Part shown: piece after piece, positions 22,044 through 28,864 of the stretch
Position numbering within the stretch: the stretch's first letter is position 1
Layout of the letters: every line of letters starts with the position of its first letter
The notes under the pieces: generated by a model
What the model saw: the letters and a program-made list of their open reading frames with translations, nothing else
Databases searched by the model: none
Told to the model about the DNA's origin: nothing
Position numbers and translations under genes: made by a program
NCBI RefSeq assembly: GCF_004321985.1
Contig: NZ_SCQN01000007.1
Location: forward strand, 1-53,654
Direction of reading: 5' to 3'
DNA from: Castellaniella sp.
GTDB lineage: Bacteria; Pseudomonadota; Gammaproteobacteria; Burkholderiales; Burkholderiaceae_B
Length of the DNA stretch: 53,654 nt

Positions 22044-23143
22044 GCGAACCGGCGCGCGCAGACGTCCACCTCGAGGACCTACGCAAAACCAGCAGCCCCC
22101 GGGCTGGGGCAACCGTGGTCCTGGATCGCTTCAACCTGACGATCCCGGCCGGGCAGATCGTCACGCTGCTGGGGCCGGCTGGTTGCGGCAAGACCACGCT
22201 GCTGCGCTGCATTGCCGGCCTGGACACGCCAGACTCCGGGACCATCCGGATCGGTGACCGAGTCCTCTGGTCAGACGGCCCGACAATCTCCGTACCTGCG
22301 GAAAAGCGCGAGCTGGGGCTGGTGATGTATCCCCCAATGCTCTGGCCACGCAAGTCCGTCCTGGAGAACATCGCCTTCGCCCTGCGTGTGCGCCACCTTC
22401 CAAAACCGGAGATCAACGCGCGCACCAGCCGGGTACTGGCGCTTGCCGGCCTGGAAAAATCAGCCGACAGCCTGGTCGGCAGCCTGGATACAGAATCACA
22501 GTGGTTCGTCGCACTCGCCCGGGCGCTCGTGAGCGAACCCCAGCTCGTGATTCTGGACGAACCCCTGGCGGACCTCTTTCACGAATCCCGCGAGGGACCG
22601 CGCCGGCGCCTGCGGCACTGCCTGAAGGAAGTTGGAGCAACCGCCCTCGTGGCAACCCGCAGCCGCACGGATGCGCTGGCGCAATCGGACATTCTGGCCG
22701 TCATGCGCGGCGGACGCGTCATCGAAATGGGCACACCCCAAGCCCTCTACTTCAACGCCACCAAGCCACTGGTCGCCGGCTATCTGGGCCACGCCAACCT
22801 GTTCGAGGCCACCGTGCGCGGCGTCGAGCAGGATTTCCTGTTGGCGCGCACCCCACTCGGCACCCTGCACTGTCAACGGCGCGACCTGAGCGAGGGCGCG
22901 CCCGGGGCGGTGAGCATCCAGCCTGAATTCATTCGGGTCAGCCGGCCCGGCTCGGGGCCCAGCTTCAACGTGATCGAAGGCCAGGTCCAGGCGCTGGAAT
23001 TCGCGGGCGAATTCTATGACGCGGACATTGTCGTGAACAACCGGGTGATCCGCACGCGGGCTGAGCCGGATCTGCAACTCACCGTCGGGGACGCCGTCGA
23101 AGTCTGGCTGGATCCCGCACGCTGCCGATTCCTGGACGCCTGA
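22040..23143 (+). CDS. Orphan ABC-type ATPase with degenerate catalytic motifs (MalK/PotA-like)
   Basis: A 367-residue protein, if translation begins at CTG 22040, overlapping the ddh stop by four bases. No ATG lies in frame within a sensible distance; a GTG at 22115 would remove the first strand. Walker A GPAGCGKTT (45-53) and Walker B LVILDEP (169-175, Glu174) are intact. Other motifs are not: the Q-loop has Tyr97 for Gln, the signature LSGGQ reads LDTES (149-153), the D-loop reads ADLF, and the H-loop His is Arg207. A C-terminal TOBE-like region (about 255-367) is kept, typical of importers of sugars, polyamines or iron. No permease or binding protein lies nearby. It may bind ATP but be a poor ATPase; its role is unknown. 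Confidence 0.75.
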   Translation: MSEPARADVHLEDLRKTSSPRAGATVVLDRFNLTIPAGQIVTLLGPAGCGKTTLLRCIAGLDTPDSGTIRIGDRVLWSDGPTISVPAEKRELGLVMYPPMLWPRKSVLENIAFALRVRHLPKPEINARTSRVLALAGLEKSADSLVGSLDTESQWFVALARALVSEPQLVILDEPLADLFHESREGPRRRLRHCLKEVGATALVATRSRTDALAQSDILAVMRGGRVIEMGTPQALYFNATKPLVAGYLGHANLFEATVRGVEQDFLLARTPLGTLHCQRRDLSEGAPGAVSIQPEFIRVSRPGSGPSFNVIEGQVQALEFAGEFYDADIVVNNRVIRTRAEPDLQLTVGDAVEVWLDPARCRFLDA

Positions 23144-23223
23144 ACACACCACTTCCACACGGGTGTGGCGGTCCATGCGAAACGGTGTACCGTGACAATC
23201 ACGTTCTCGACCGGACCACCGCC

Positions 23224-23787
23224 ATGACACAACCAGCCCCCCCTTCCCACCAGCCCACCTTCCATGCACCGTCGGTCGTCGCCTTCTGGCGCGATGCCGG
23301 ACCCGGACGCTGGTTCACCAAGGACCCCGACTTCGACATCGAATTTCGGACCCGCTTCCGGGACGCGCACTTTGCCGCAGCCCGCCAGGAACTCGAGGGC
23401 TGGCTCGACCAGCCGGTGTCGGCGCTGGCGCTGATCCTGCTGCTGGACCAGTACCCAAGAAACTCGTTTCGCAACACAGGACACATGTTTGCGACCGACG
23501 GTCTGGCCCTGCACTACGCCCGGCTGAGCCTGCATCACCTGGCCGCCATCGAACCGGAACTGCGCAACTTCATCTGTCTGCCCTTCATGCACACGGAAAG
23601 CCTGCCGGTGCAGGAAGAATCGGTCATGCTTTACCAGGCGCACGTTCCCGACTCACTGTACTGGGCCGTCGTGCACCGCGACATCATTGCGCAATTTGGC
23701 CGCTTCCCCCACCGCAACCACCTGCTGGGCCGCCAGACCACCCCCCAGGAACAGGCGTTTCTGGACAGCGGGGGATTCGCCGGCTAG
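23224..23787 (+). CDS. DUF924 family protein
   Basis: A 187-residue cytosolic protein with the family motifs VVAFWRDAGPGRWFTKDPDF, LILLLDQYPRNSFRNTG, MFATDGLA and ICLPFMHTES. DUF924 proteins are alpha-helical with a tetratricopeptide-like fold; their function is not established. The start ATG at 23224 precedes the first family motif by about 18 residues. It is preceded by 80 bases after the ABC-type gene. Confidence 0.88.
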   Translation: MTQPAPPSHQPTFHAPSVVAFWRDAGPGRWFTKDPDFDIEFRTRFRDAHFAAARQELEGWLDQPVSALALILLLDQYPRNSFRNTGHMFATDGLALHYARLSLHHLAAIEPELRNFICLPFMHTESLPVQEESVMLYQAHVPDSLYWAVVHRDIIAQFGRFPHRNHLLGRQTTPQEQAFLDSGGFAG

Positions 23788-23898
23788 TTTCGATACCCAC
23801 CCCGACACACCCCTGGCAGCGGCAGGGTTCTGCGGCCGCGCAAGCGCCGCAGGGCTATGATGGAACCATCTCACCCCACTACTCTCAGGAGGTTTTCC

Positions 23899-24240
23899 AT
23901 GGATTCACCGATGTACCCCCGTGCCTCTGGGGACCTTGCCAAACGCCGCGCGGAACTGGCACCCGAACCGCTGGCTGCCTTCAAGGCATTCAGCAAGGCG
24001 GTGTTCGCGCCCGGCGCGCTGGATGCCAAGACCAAGCAGCTGATTGCCGTCGCCGTGGCTCACGTCACCCAATGTCCCTATTGCATCAAGGGGCACACGG
24101 CAGGTGCGGCGCACGCGGGCGCCACGGACGCCGAAATCATGGAAGCCATCTGGGTGGCGGCAGAGATGAGAGCGGGCGGCGCCTATGCCCATTCGAATCT
24201 CGCCCTGCAGGTCCTGAACGACCTGCACGACGCGAAATAG
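23899..24240 (+). CDS. Carboxymuconolactone decarboxylase / AhpD-like family protein
   Basis: A 113-residue protein with the AhpD-like core TKQLIAVAVAHVTQCPYCIK, with Cys59 and Cys62 as a CxxC and His66 in KGHT. Small members of this family act as thiol-disulfide reductases for peroxide removal, or have no known role; the CxxC favours redox activity over decarboxylation. The start is set by CAGGAGG six bases before the ATG at 23899; an in-frame ATG upstream has no such site. It converges on the esterase gene. Confidence 0.88.
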   Translation: MDSPMYPRASGDLAKRRAELAPEPLAAFKAFSKAVFAPGALDAKTKQLIAVAVAHVTQCPYCIKGHTAGAAHAGATDAEIMEAIWVAAEMRAGGAYAHSNLALQVLNDLHDAK

Positions 24241-24293
24241 CCTTTGCCGTCAACGCTCAACGGCATACGGGGCCGCGTACGGCCGGCGAGGGA

Positions 24294-24317
24294 CCGCACC
24301 CTCAGTGCAGGGTGCGG
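24294..24317. terminator. Hairpin between convergent genes
   Basis: Perfect 9-base arms (CCGCACCCT and AGGGTGCGG) with a 6-base loop span the esterase stop, 54 bases after the CMD-family stop. There is no T tract on either side, so termination strength is uncertain; it could also act as a 3' RNA stabiliser. Confidence 0.45.
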
Positions 24318-25039
24318 GAGCCCGGCGGGTTCTTGCTGTCGGGATCGACGGCGCTGTACTCATCCACACGCGCATCGGGGGCGCCCATTGCCGCCTCCCA
24401 GCTCCGCAGCGGGACACAAGTCTGCAGCCTGACGATGGCCTGCTGGATCAACGCCGCGTGCAGATGGTGCCCGACGCCGGAGGCGATGTCCAGGGTGACG
24501 TCCGCATTCAGATCGGCAAATCGCGCATGCACCTGGCGCGCCTGATCCGCCGGAGCGACCGGGTCCTGCGCCCCATGCAGCAAGTGCAGGGTGGTCGCCG
24601 GAGGCGCCGATTCCGGCAGGGTCGCAAAGCGCGTGGAAAACAGTAGCGCCCGGCCGGCCAGCCCTGGTATCGAGCAGGCTTCCAGCGCCACGGCAGCACC
24701 CTCGGAAAACCCCACGATGGCCGTCTGCTCGCCGCGCAACCCATACTGGCGCTGCCAGGCACGGATTTCGCCCGCCAGCGACGCCGCTGCGTCTGCGACG
24801 AGCTGGACATAGCTTTCGGCATCCGGGGCAGCCTGTGCGATCCAGCGTCGTTCCTCCTGGTCCCCGAAGGGCGCATAGGGCTGGATGATCACGGCGGAAC
24901 TGAAGGCCTGCCGGATGGCCGCCACCACGTTCAGCAGTTGCGCCGGGTCCGCGGATTCGCCATGCAGGAGCACGAACAACTGCGCCGCCGGTGGGACGGC
25001 GGGCAGGATCAGCAAAGGTTCCGGTCTCATGGTCACCAT
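24302..25039 (-). CDS. Phospholipase/carboxylesterase family hydrolase (YpfH-like)
   Basis: An alpha/beta hydrolase of up to 245 residues. FVLLHGESAD near the N-terminus forms the oxyanion region; the nucleophile Ser lies in VGFSEGAAVALE; Asp is in LLHGAQDPVAPA and His in GVGHHLHAAL, completing the triad. The nearest match I recall is the small esterase YpfH. Two ATGs are possible (25039 and 25030); neither has a strong ribosome site. No signal peptide is seen. The C-terminal 40 residues extend past the usual domain end and are polar. Confidence 0.8.
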   Translation of the reverse strand: MVTMRPEPLLILPAVPPAAQLFVLLHGESADPAQLLNVVAAIRQAFSSAVIIQPYAPFGDQEERRWIAQAAPDAESYVQLVADAAASLAGEIRAWQRQYGLRGEQTAIVGFSEGAAVALEACSIPGLAGRALLFSTRFATLPESAPPATTLHLLHGAQDPVAPADQARQVHARFADLNADVTLDIASGVGHHLHAALIQQAIVRLQTCVPLRSWEAAMGAPDARVDEYSAVDPDSKNPPGSRTLH

Positions 25040-25086
25040 CCGTGAGTCATTTTCGTGCAGTTTAACTGCGGATCGAACCGGCCGCC

Positions 25087-26031
25087 TCAGGGCGTGGCAA
25101 CCGCCGGCCCAGTGCTACCCCCGGCATGCAGCGCCAGGATATCGCGTACTGCGCGGTTGGCGGGCGTTGCCACGCCAGCCTGCGCGCCCAGCGCCACCAC
25201 TGCGCCACTGAGCCACATGACTTCCAGCGGCTTGCCCTGTTCCAGGTCGTGGTACATCGAAGCTGTCATGGTCGGGGGAAATTTCTTCGTGAATTCCAGC
25301 CGGCTCTGGGCATAATCGTCAGGCAGCGCAACCCCGAGCGCTCGGCCGACCGCCGCGGTTTCCTGCATCAGATCCAACAGGAACTGGCGAGTCAGCGGAT
25401 TGTCGCGAATGGGTCCGACGGGCTTGCGCATCGCCGTCGTCGCTGCAGACAACCCCACCAGAAGCACGAACTTTTCCCATATCCGCCGGCGGATGTCCTC
25501 TGCCAGCTCCGCATCGAACCCCGCTCTCTGGCAAGCTTCCAGAAAAACCAGCGCACGCGGCGAACGGCTGCCATCGAATTCACCAAAAACCAGCCTGCCC
25601 ATGCCGCCCACATGGCGAACGACGCCGGGTCGATCGATGAACGCGGAGATGTAGGCGACCCCGCCCATCACAGCCTTCTCGCCGAACACCTGACGCAGAA
25701 GATCGTCCTTCTGGACGCCATTCTGGAGCGAGATGATGGCCGTCTCCGGTCCGAAGAGCGGACGCAGCATACGGGCGGCCGCCTCGGAATCTGGCAGCTT
25801 CACCGCGAAGAGCACCAGGTCCACCGGGCCTGCCTCGGCCGGATCGCTCGTCGCACGTACCGTCGCCAGATGGACGTTTTCCCCCTGGGTGTTTTCGATC
25901 AGCAGGCCGTGCTGTCGCAGGGCCGCCAGATGCGCCCCGCGCGCAATGAACACAACATCCGTACCCGACTGGGCCAACAGGGCTCCAAAGTAGCCGCCAA
26001 CCCCGCCGGCTCCTACGACTGCGATTTTCAT
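25087..26031 (-). CDS. panE: 2-Dehydropantoate 2-reductase family protein
   Basis: NADPH-dependent ketopantoate reductase fold of 314 residues: MKIAVVGAGGVGGYFGALLA (Rossmann loop), LVLFAVKLPDSEAA with the catalytic-type Lys, SLQNGVQKDD, and the C-terminal helical domain with TASMYHDLEQGKPLEVMWLS. These are family hallmarks. Genomes often carry several PanE paralogues, not all of which make pantoate, so the symbol is tentative. It is divergent from the TrmB-type regulator with 176 bases between them. Confidence 0.82.
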   Translation of the reverse strand: MKIAVVGAGGVGGYFGALLAQSGTDVVFIARGAHLAALRQHGLLIENTQGENVHLATVRATSDPAEAGPVDLVLFAVKLPDSEAAARMLRPLFGPETAIISLQNGVQKDDLLRQVFGEKAVMGGVAYISAFIDRPGVVRHVGGMGRLVFGEFDGSRSPRALVFLEACQRAGFDAELAEDIRRRIWEKFVLLVGLSAATTAMRKPVGPIRDNPLTRQFLLDLMQETAAVGRALGVALPDDYAQSRLEFTKKFPPTMTASMYHDLEQGKPLEVMWLSGAVVALGAQAGVATPANRAVRDILALHAGGSTGPAVATP

Positions 26032-26151
26032 GGACGAGCTCCAAAAAGAATTACGGCCATCATAGGACAACCCGGGTTGGACGCGTACGGCAAAAGCAAC
26101 GATCCCCTGCGGCTGACCGCGCACGGGACAAACTTTCACATGGTCGTGATC

Positions 26152-26179
26152 TTGACATCACTGATTCCTGAGCTATAGT
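26152..26179 (+). promoter_or_regulatory. Strong promoter of the TrmB-type regulator
   Basis: A perfect TTGACA at 26152-26157 and TATAGT at 26174-26179 are separated by 16 bases. A transcript would start near 26186, giving a leader of about 22 bases. This is the best sigma-70 promoter seen in the window, and its -10 is overlapped by an inverted repeat. Confidence 0.8.
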
Positions 26180-26199
26180 AGTCGCAACAACAACTACTA
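26176..26199 (+). promoter_or_regulatory. Candidate operator: perfect inverted repeat overlapping the -10
   Basis: TAGTAGT (26176-26182) and ACTACTA (26193-26199) form perfect 7-base arms around a 10-base spacer, covering part of the -10 element and the expected start site. A bound dimeric regulator would block transcription, so self-repression by the downstream TrmB-type protein is likely. This is inferred from position. Confidence 0.65.
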
Positions 26200-26207
26200 C
26201 CAGCCAC

Positions 26208-27041
26208 ATGGATACCATCACGGCACTGCAGCAGCTGGGCTTCTCCGAATACGAGGCACGCGCCTATGGGGCGCTGGTCGGCGCCGGCGAACTCAACGGC
26301 TATGGCTTGGCCAAGAAATCCGGGATCCCGCGCGCCAATGTCTACGCGGTGGCAGAAAAGCTGCTGGCGCGCGGTGCGCTGCTGCGGGTAGAGCACGAAA
26401 GCGGCCAACGATATGTAGCCGTGGCGCCTGAGCAACTCCTGCGCAAGCTCGCCACCGAACACAAACAGGCACTGGATGCAGCCCAACACACGCTGACGCA
26501 GGGCCTGACCAGACACGAGCCCGCCCCGGTCTTCAACCTGCGCGGTAATGAGCTTCTGGCGAAGGCAGCGGACATCATCGACGACTGTCATGATTCTCTG
26601 CTGGTCGCGATCCAGCCAGCCGACGCCTCCGCGTTGGCACAGGCCATGCACCGCGCCAGCGACCGCAACGTACGCATCACGACACTGTGCCTGCAGGCCT
26701 GCGAAGGCGTATGCGGCGGCTGCCAGGGCTCCGTCCACCGCTATGCCTTGGCACGAGGCGGCAGCTTGCGCTGGCTGGTGCTGGTCGCCGACCAGCAGAT
26801 TGCACTCGTGGGCCAGGTGGGCGACAACAGCGCCGAGGGCATGACGACCCGCCAGCAACTGGTCGTGGAACTGGCGGCAGACTTCATCCGCCAGAACCTC
26901 GGGCTGGCCGCGATCTGCCAGAGCCTGGGCCAACGCCTCAAAGAATTGCTGCCGCCACAGGTGCTGGCGCAATTGAACGATTTATACCCAGACGGGGGGT
27001 TCCCCGCCTATTTACAAGCCTTGGGGCGCCGGGCGGCCTGA
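26208..27041 (+). CDS. TrmB-type winged-helix transcriptional regulator with a four-cysteine cluster
   Basis: A 277-residue protein. The first 75 residues, ITALQQLGFSEYEARAYGAL to YGLAKKSGIPRANVYAVAEK, form the TrmB-like winged helix; a short helical linker (about 78-105) and an effector domain follow. The effector domain has Cys161, Cys165, Cys169 and Cys172 (CX3CX3CX2C) just before SVHRY, a spacing that could hold an Fe-S cluster or zinc. TrmB proteins are best known as archaeal sugar regulators; bacterial versions are little studied. No ribosome site is obvious before the ATG, but the promoter is strong. The secreted-protein gene follows after 42 bases and is a likely target. Confidence 0.8.
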   Translation: MDTITALQQLGFSEYEARAYGALVGAGELNGYGLAKKSGIPRANVYAVAEKLLARGALLRVEHESGQRYVAVAPEQLLRKLATEHKQALDAAQHTLTQGLTRHEPAPVFNLRGNELLAKAADIIDDCHDSLLVAIQPADASALAQAMHRASDRNVRITTLCLQACEGVCGGCQGSVHRYALARGGSLRWLVLVADQQIALVGQVGDNSAEGMTTRQQLVVELAADFIRQNLGLAAICQSLGQRLKELLPPQVLAQLNDLYPDGGFPAYLQALGRRAA

Positions 27042-27083
27042 AGCCGCCGACACACAAGGTCCCCCTCCTCAAAGGAACGCAAG

Positions 27084-27734
27084 ATGAAGATCTCCCACAA
27101 ATTCACGACCGCGCCAGTCGTACTCGCTGCGGCACTGGGTCTGGCCCTGGGCGGCGCCACGCTGACCGCCGACGCAGCACCGACTCAGACCCAGACCGCA
27201 TCCCACGCCATGAACTGGTTCGGCGGCCCAGCCTATGACGGCGCACCCGCACTGGAAGCAACCGCAGCACTGGTGAAGGCTGGCGGCGGCGCCCAACACT
27301 TCACCTTCGACAAGGCACTGGTGTCCATGCTGGGCGAAAAGACGGTCAATGCTGAAGTCGCCAAGCTAAACAAGCAATATGGCGAGAAGAACGTCAAGAA
27401 CTTCATCGGCGGCATGACCTTCGCCATCAACGATGGGCTGAAGCGCGCCACCGAAGCCGGCGTCAAACTGCCGGCGGCCCCCGCCGACCTCACGGGCACG
27501 AAGCTCGCCAAGACGCTGGTCACGGCCGGCACGGCGCCTGACGGCGCCTTCTGGGCCGGGTACCTGTTCGACAAGGCCATCTCGCACAAGCTGCACAACC
27601 AGGTGATGGCCGACATCGACGTCAAGTTCGGCCATGGGGCCGATGAAAACACGCACAAGATCCTGAACCAGGCCATGCACGACGTCGCGCAGGCTCTGGG
27701 CGACAAGAACGTGAAGCTGGCGTCCTTGCACTGA
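27084..27734 (+). CDS. Secreted or periplasmic protein of unknown function
   Basis: A 216-residue protein with a clear signal peptide (KISHKFTTAPVVLAAALGLA to about ADA-APTQT, cut near residue 31). The mature part is mostly alpha-helical by composition, with KALVSMLGEKTVNAEVAKLN, NFIGGMTFAINDGLKRA and a His-rich tail (FDKAISHKLHNQVMADIDVK, FGHGADENTHKIL). Only the start-of-signal residue is Met-initiated at 27084, with GGAACG upstream of the ATG. I do not recognise the family. It follows the TrmB-type regulator by 42 bases and is probably co-transcribed with it. No cysteine is present in the mature part. Confidence 0.8.
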   Translation: MKISHKFTTAPVVLAAALGLALGGATLTADAAPTQTQTASHAMNWFGGPAYDGAPALEATAALVKAGGGAQHFTFDKALVSMLGEKTVNAEVAKLNKQYGEKNVKNFIGGMTFAINDGLKRATEAGVKLPAAPADLTGTKLAKTLVTAGTAPDGAFWAGYLFDKAISHKLHNQVMADIDVKFGHGADENTHKILNQAMHDVAQALGDKNVKLASLH

Positions 27735-27796
27735 TTGATGCCACGGCGGCAACAGCGAGCCAGGCTCGCCCCGCGCCGCCAATGACCGACATCACA

Positions 27797-27828
27797 CTGG
27801 CTGACCGCACCACGCGGCCAGCCAGTTT
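27797..27828. terminator. Bidirectional terminator-like hairpin
   Basis: CTGGCTG (27797-27803) pairs with CAGCCAG (27819-27825), with an inner CCGC/GCGG pair and one mismatch; TTT follows on the plus strand. A second GC-rich hairpin (GCGAGCC/GGCTCGC, 27755-27769) lies just before it. Both are between the convergent secreted-protein gene and terC. Confidence 0.6.
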
Positions 27829-27838
27829 CGCATCTGGA

Positions 27839-28549
27839 TCAGGCGGCCTCGCGCGGCGCCGCCGCCGCACGGCGGCGCGCCAACAGACGACCTGCCGCGA
27901 TAACCAGGACGGCCCCCACAATCTCGGCACCGATCTTCAGGCCGGGCGGCGTACCCACAGTGTCGATGAACACCTGGTCCGTCACGAGCATGCCGCCCGC
28001 AATCCACCCCAACAGCCCGGCACCTGCCGTGACCACCATCGGGAACCGATCGATCAGCCGCAGTACCAGTGTGCTGCCCCAGACGATGATGGGCACGCTC
28101 AGGACCAGGCCAAACGCCACCAGACCCATCTGGTGCGCGTCATGGGCATTCTGGGCCGCCCCGGCAATGGCCACTACATTGTCCAGACTCATGACGAGAT
28201 CGGCGACGATGATGGTGCGAATGGCCGACAGCACCGTCGCGCTGGCATGCACATTGCCCTGAGTGTGATCATCCGGCAGCAGCAGCCGGACGCCGATCCA
28301 GAGCAGCAACAGGGCCCCCACGACCTTCAGGAAGGGGATCGCCAGCAGAGTCAGTGCGAAAGCGATCAAGACAATGCGCAAGGCAATGGCGCCCACCGTA
28401 CCCCACAGGATTCCCTGCAGCCGCTGCCGGTGCTCCAGCTTGCGGCAGGCCAGTGCAATCACGACCGCGTTGTCCCCTCCGAGCAGGACGTCGATCAACA
28501 CGATCTGAAAAACGGCGCCCCAGTGCAGGGTGTATAGAAATTCAAGCAT
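27839..28549 (-). CDS. TerC family membrane protein (probable manganese exporter)
   Basis: A 236-residue integral membrane protein with about seven helices. The acidic metal-binding motifs of TerC/Alx proteins are present: VLIDVLLGGDNAVVIALACR early and IIVADLVMSLDNVVAIAGA in the middle. A polybasic, Ala/Arg-rich tail follows the last helix. Bacterial TerC/Alx/MntP-like proteins export Mn2+, in some cases inserting metal into secreted enzymes. A yybP-ykoY riboswitch lies directly upstream, which strongly supports manganese-linked expression. The start ATG 28549 gives MLEFLYTLHWGAVFQIVLID. Confidence 0.9.
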   Translation of the reverse strand: MLEFLYTLHWGAVFQIVLIDVLLGGDNAVVIALACRKLEHRQRLQGILWGTVGAIALRIVLIAFALTLLAIPFLKVVGALLLLWIGVRLLLPDDHTQGNVHASATVLSAIRTIIVADLVMSLDNVVAIAGAAQNAHDAHQMGLVAFGLVLSVPIIVWGSTLVLRLIDRFPMVVTAGAGLLGWIAGGMLVTDQVFIDTVGTPPGLKIGAEIVGAVLVIAAGRLLARRRAAAAPREAA

Positions 28550-28640
28550 CAGTGCTCCTGTTGTCGAAATTGAGTGCTTCGACCCGAGCCAGTCCGCCCT
28601 ACTGGGCAGTGTGGCGACAGCAGACGCCATCGCCAGACAC

Positions 28641-28677
28641 AAAAATGACCTGGGCCCCTTCGGGGTTCAGGTCATTT
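28641..28677 (-). terminator. Riboswitch-linked intrinsic terminator before terC
   Basis: On the minus strand, AAATGACCTG and the following C-rich arm pair with GGGGCCCAGGTCATTT around a GAAG loop, and T residues follow. The hairpin starts right after the aptamer and ends about 90 bases before terC, as expected for a premature terminator that manganese binding prevents. Confidence 0.85.
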
Positions 28678-28799
28678 CCGGAGAGGAGACGCACCTTGCC
28701 ACGAAGGCAAGGTCTTGCTCGCAACCTGAGTTGCCCGCGCACCGAGTGCCTGTGAAGGCACTGTCTTGACGATGCAACGGAAAGTGAGCTACTCCCCTT
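28678..28799 (-). ncRNA. yybP-ykoY (manganese) riboswitch aptamer
   Basis: Read on the minus strand, the element opens with AAGGGGAGTAGCTC, the hallmark start of the yybP-ykoY class. It then has two helical regions (including GTGCCTTCACAGGCAC and CCTTGCCTTCGTGGCAAGG) and closes with GCGTCTCCTCTCC, which pairs back to the GGGGAG start. The class binds Mn2+ and turns on exporter genes by antitermination or by freeing a ribosome site. Its terC target and adjoining terminator fit the known type. Boundaries are approximate. Confidence 0.88.
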
Positions 28800-28809
28800 G
28801 ATTCAGCTA

Positions 28810-28815
28810 ATTATA
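28810..28815 (-). promoter_or_regulatory. -10 element for the riboswitch transcript
   Basis: A perfect TATAAT lies on the minus strand 11 bases before the conserved aptamer start, so transcription would begin almost at the riboswitch. No convincing -35 is seen at 16-18 bases; TTTGGA is present but only 13 bases away. Confidence 0.6.
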
Positions 28816-28838
28816 AGCGAAGAACGGTCCAAAGGGGC

Positions 28839-28860
28839 CGTACCGGTTCAAACCGGTACG
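28839..28860. repeat. 22-base inverted repeat (hairpin) after the YXWGXW gene
   Basis: CGTACCGGTT and AACCGGTACG are perfect 10-base arms around a 2-base centre, four bases after the stop of the minus-strand gene at 28865. With only a short CCCCTTT downstream, it may be a modest terminator of that gene or an operator next to the terC promoter, 23 bases away. Confidence 0.6.
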
Positions 28861-28864
28861 TTCC

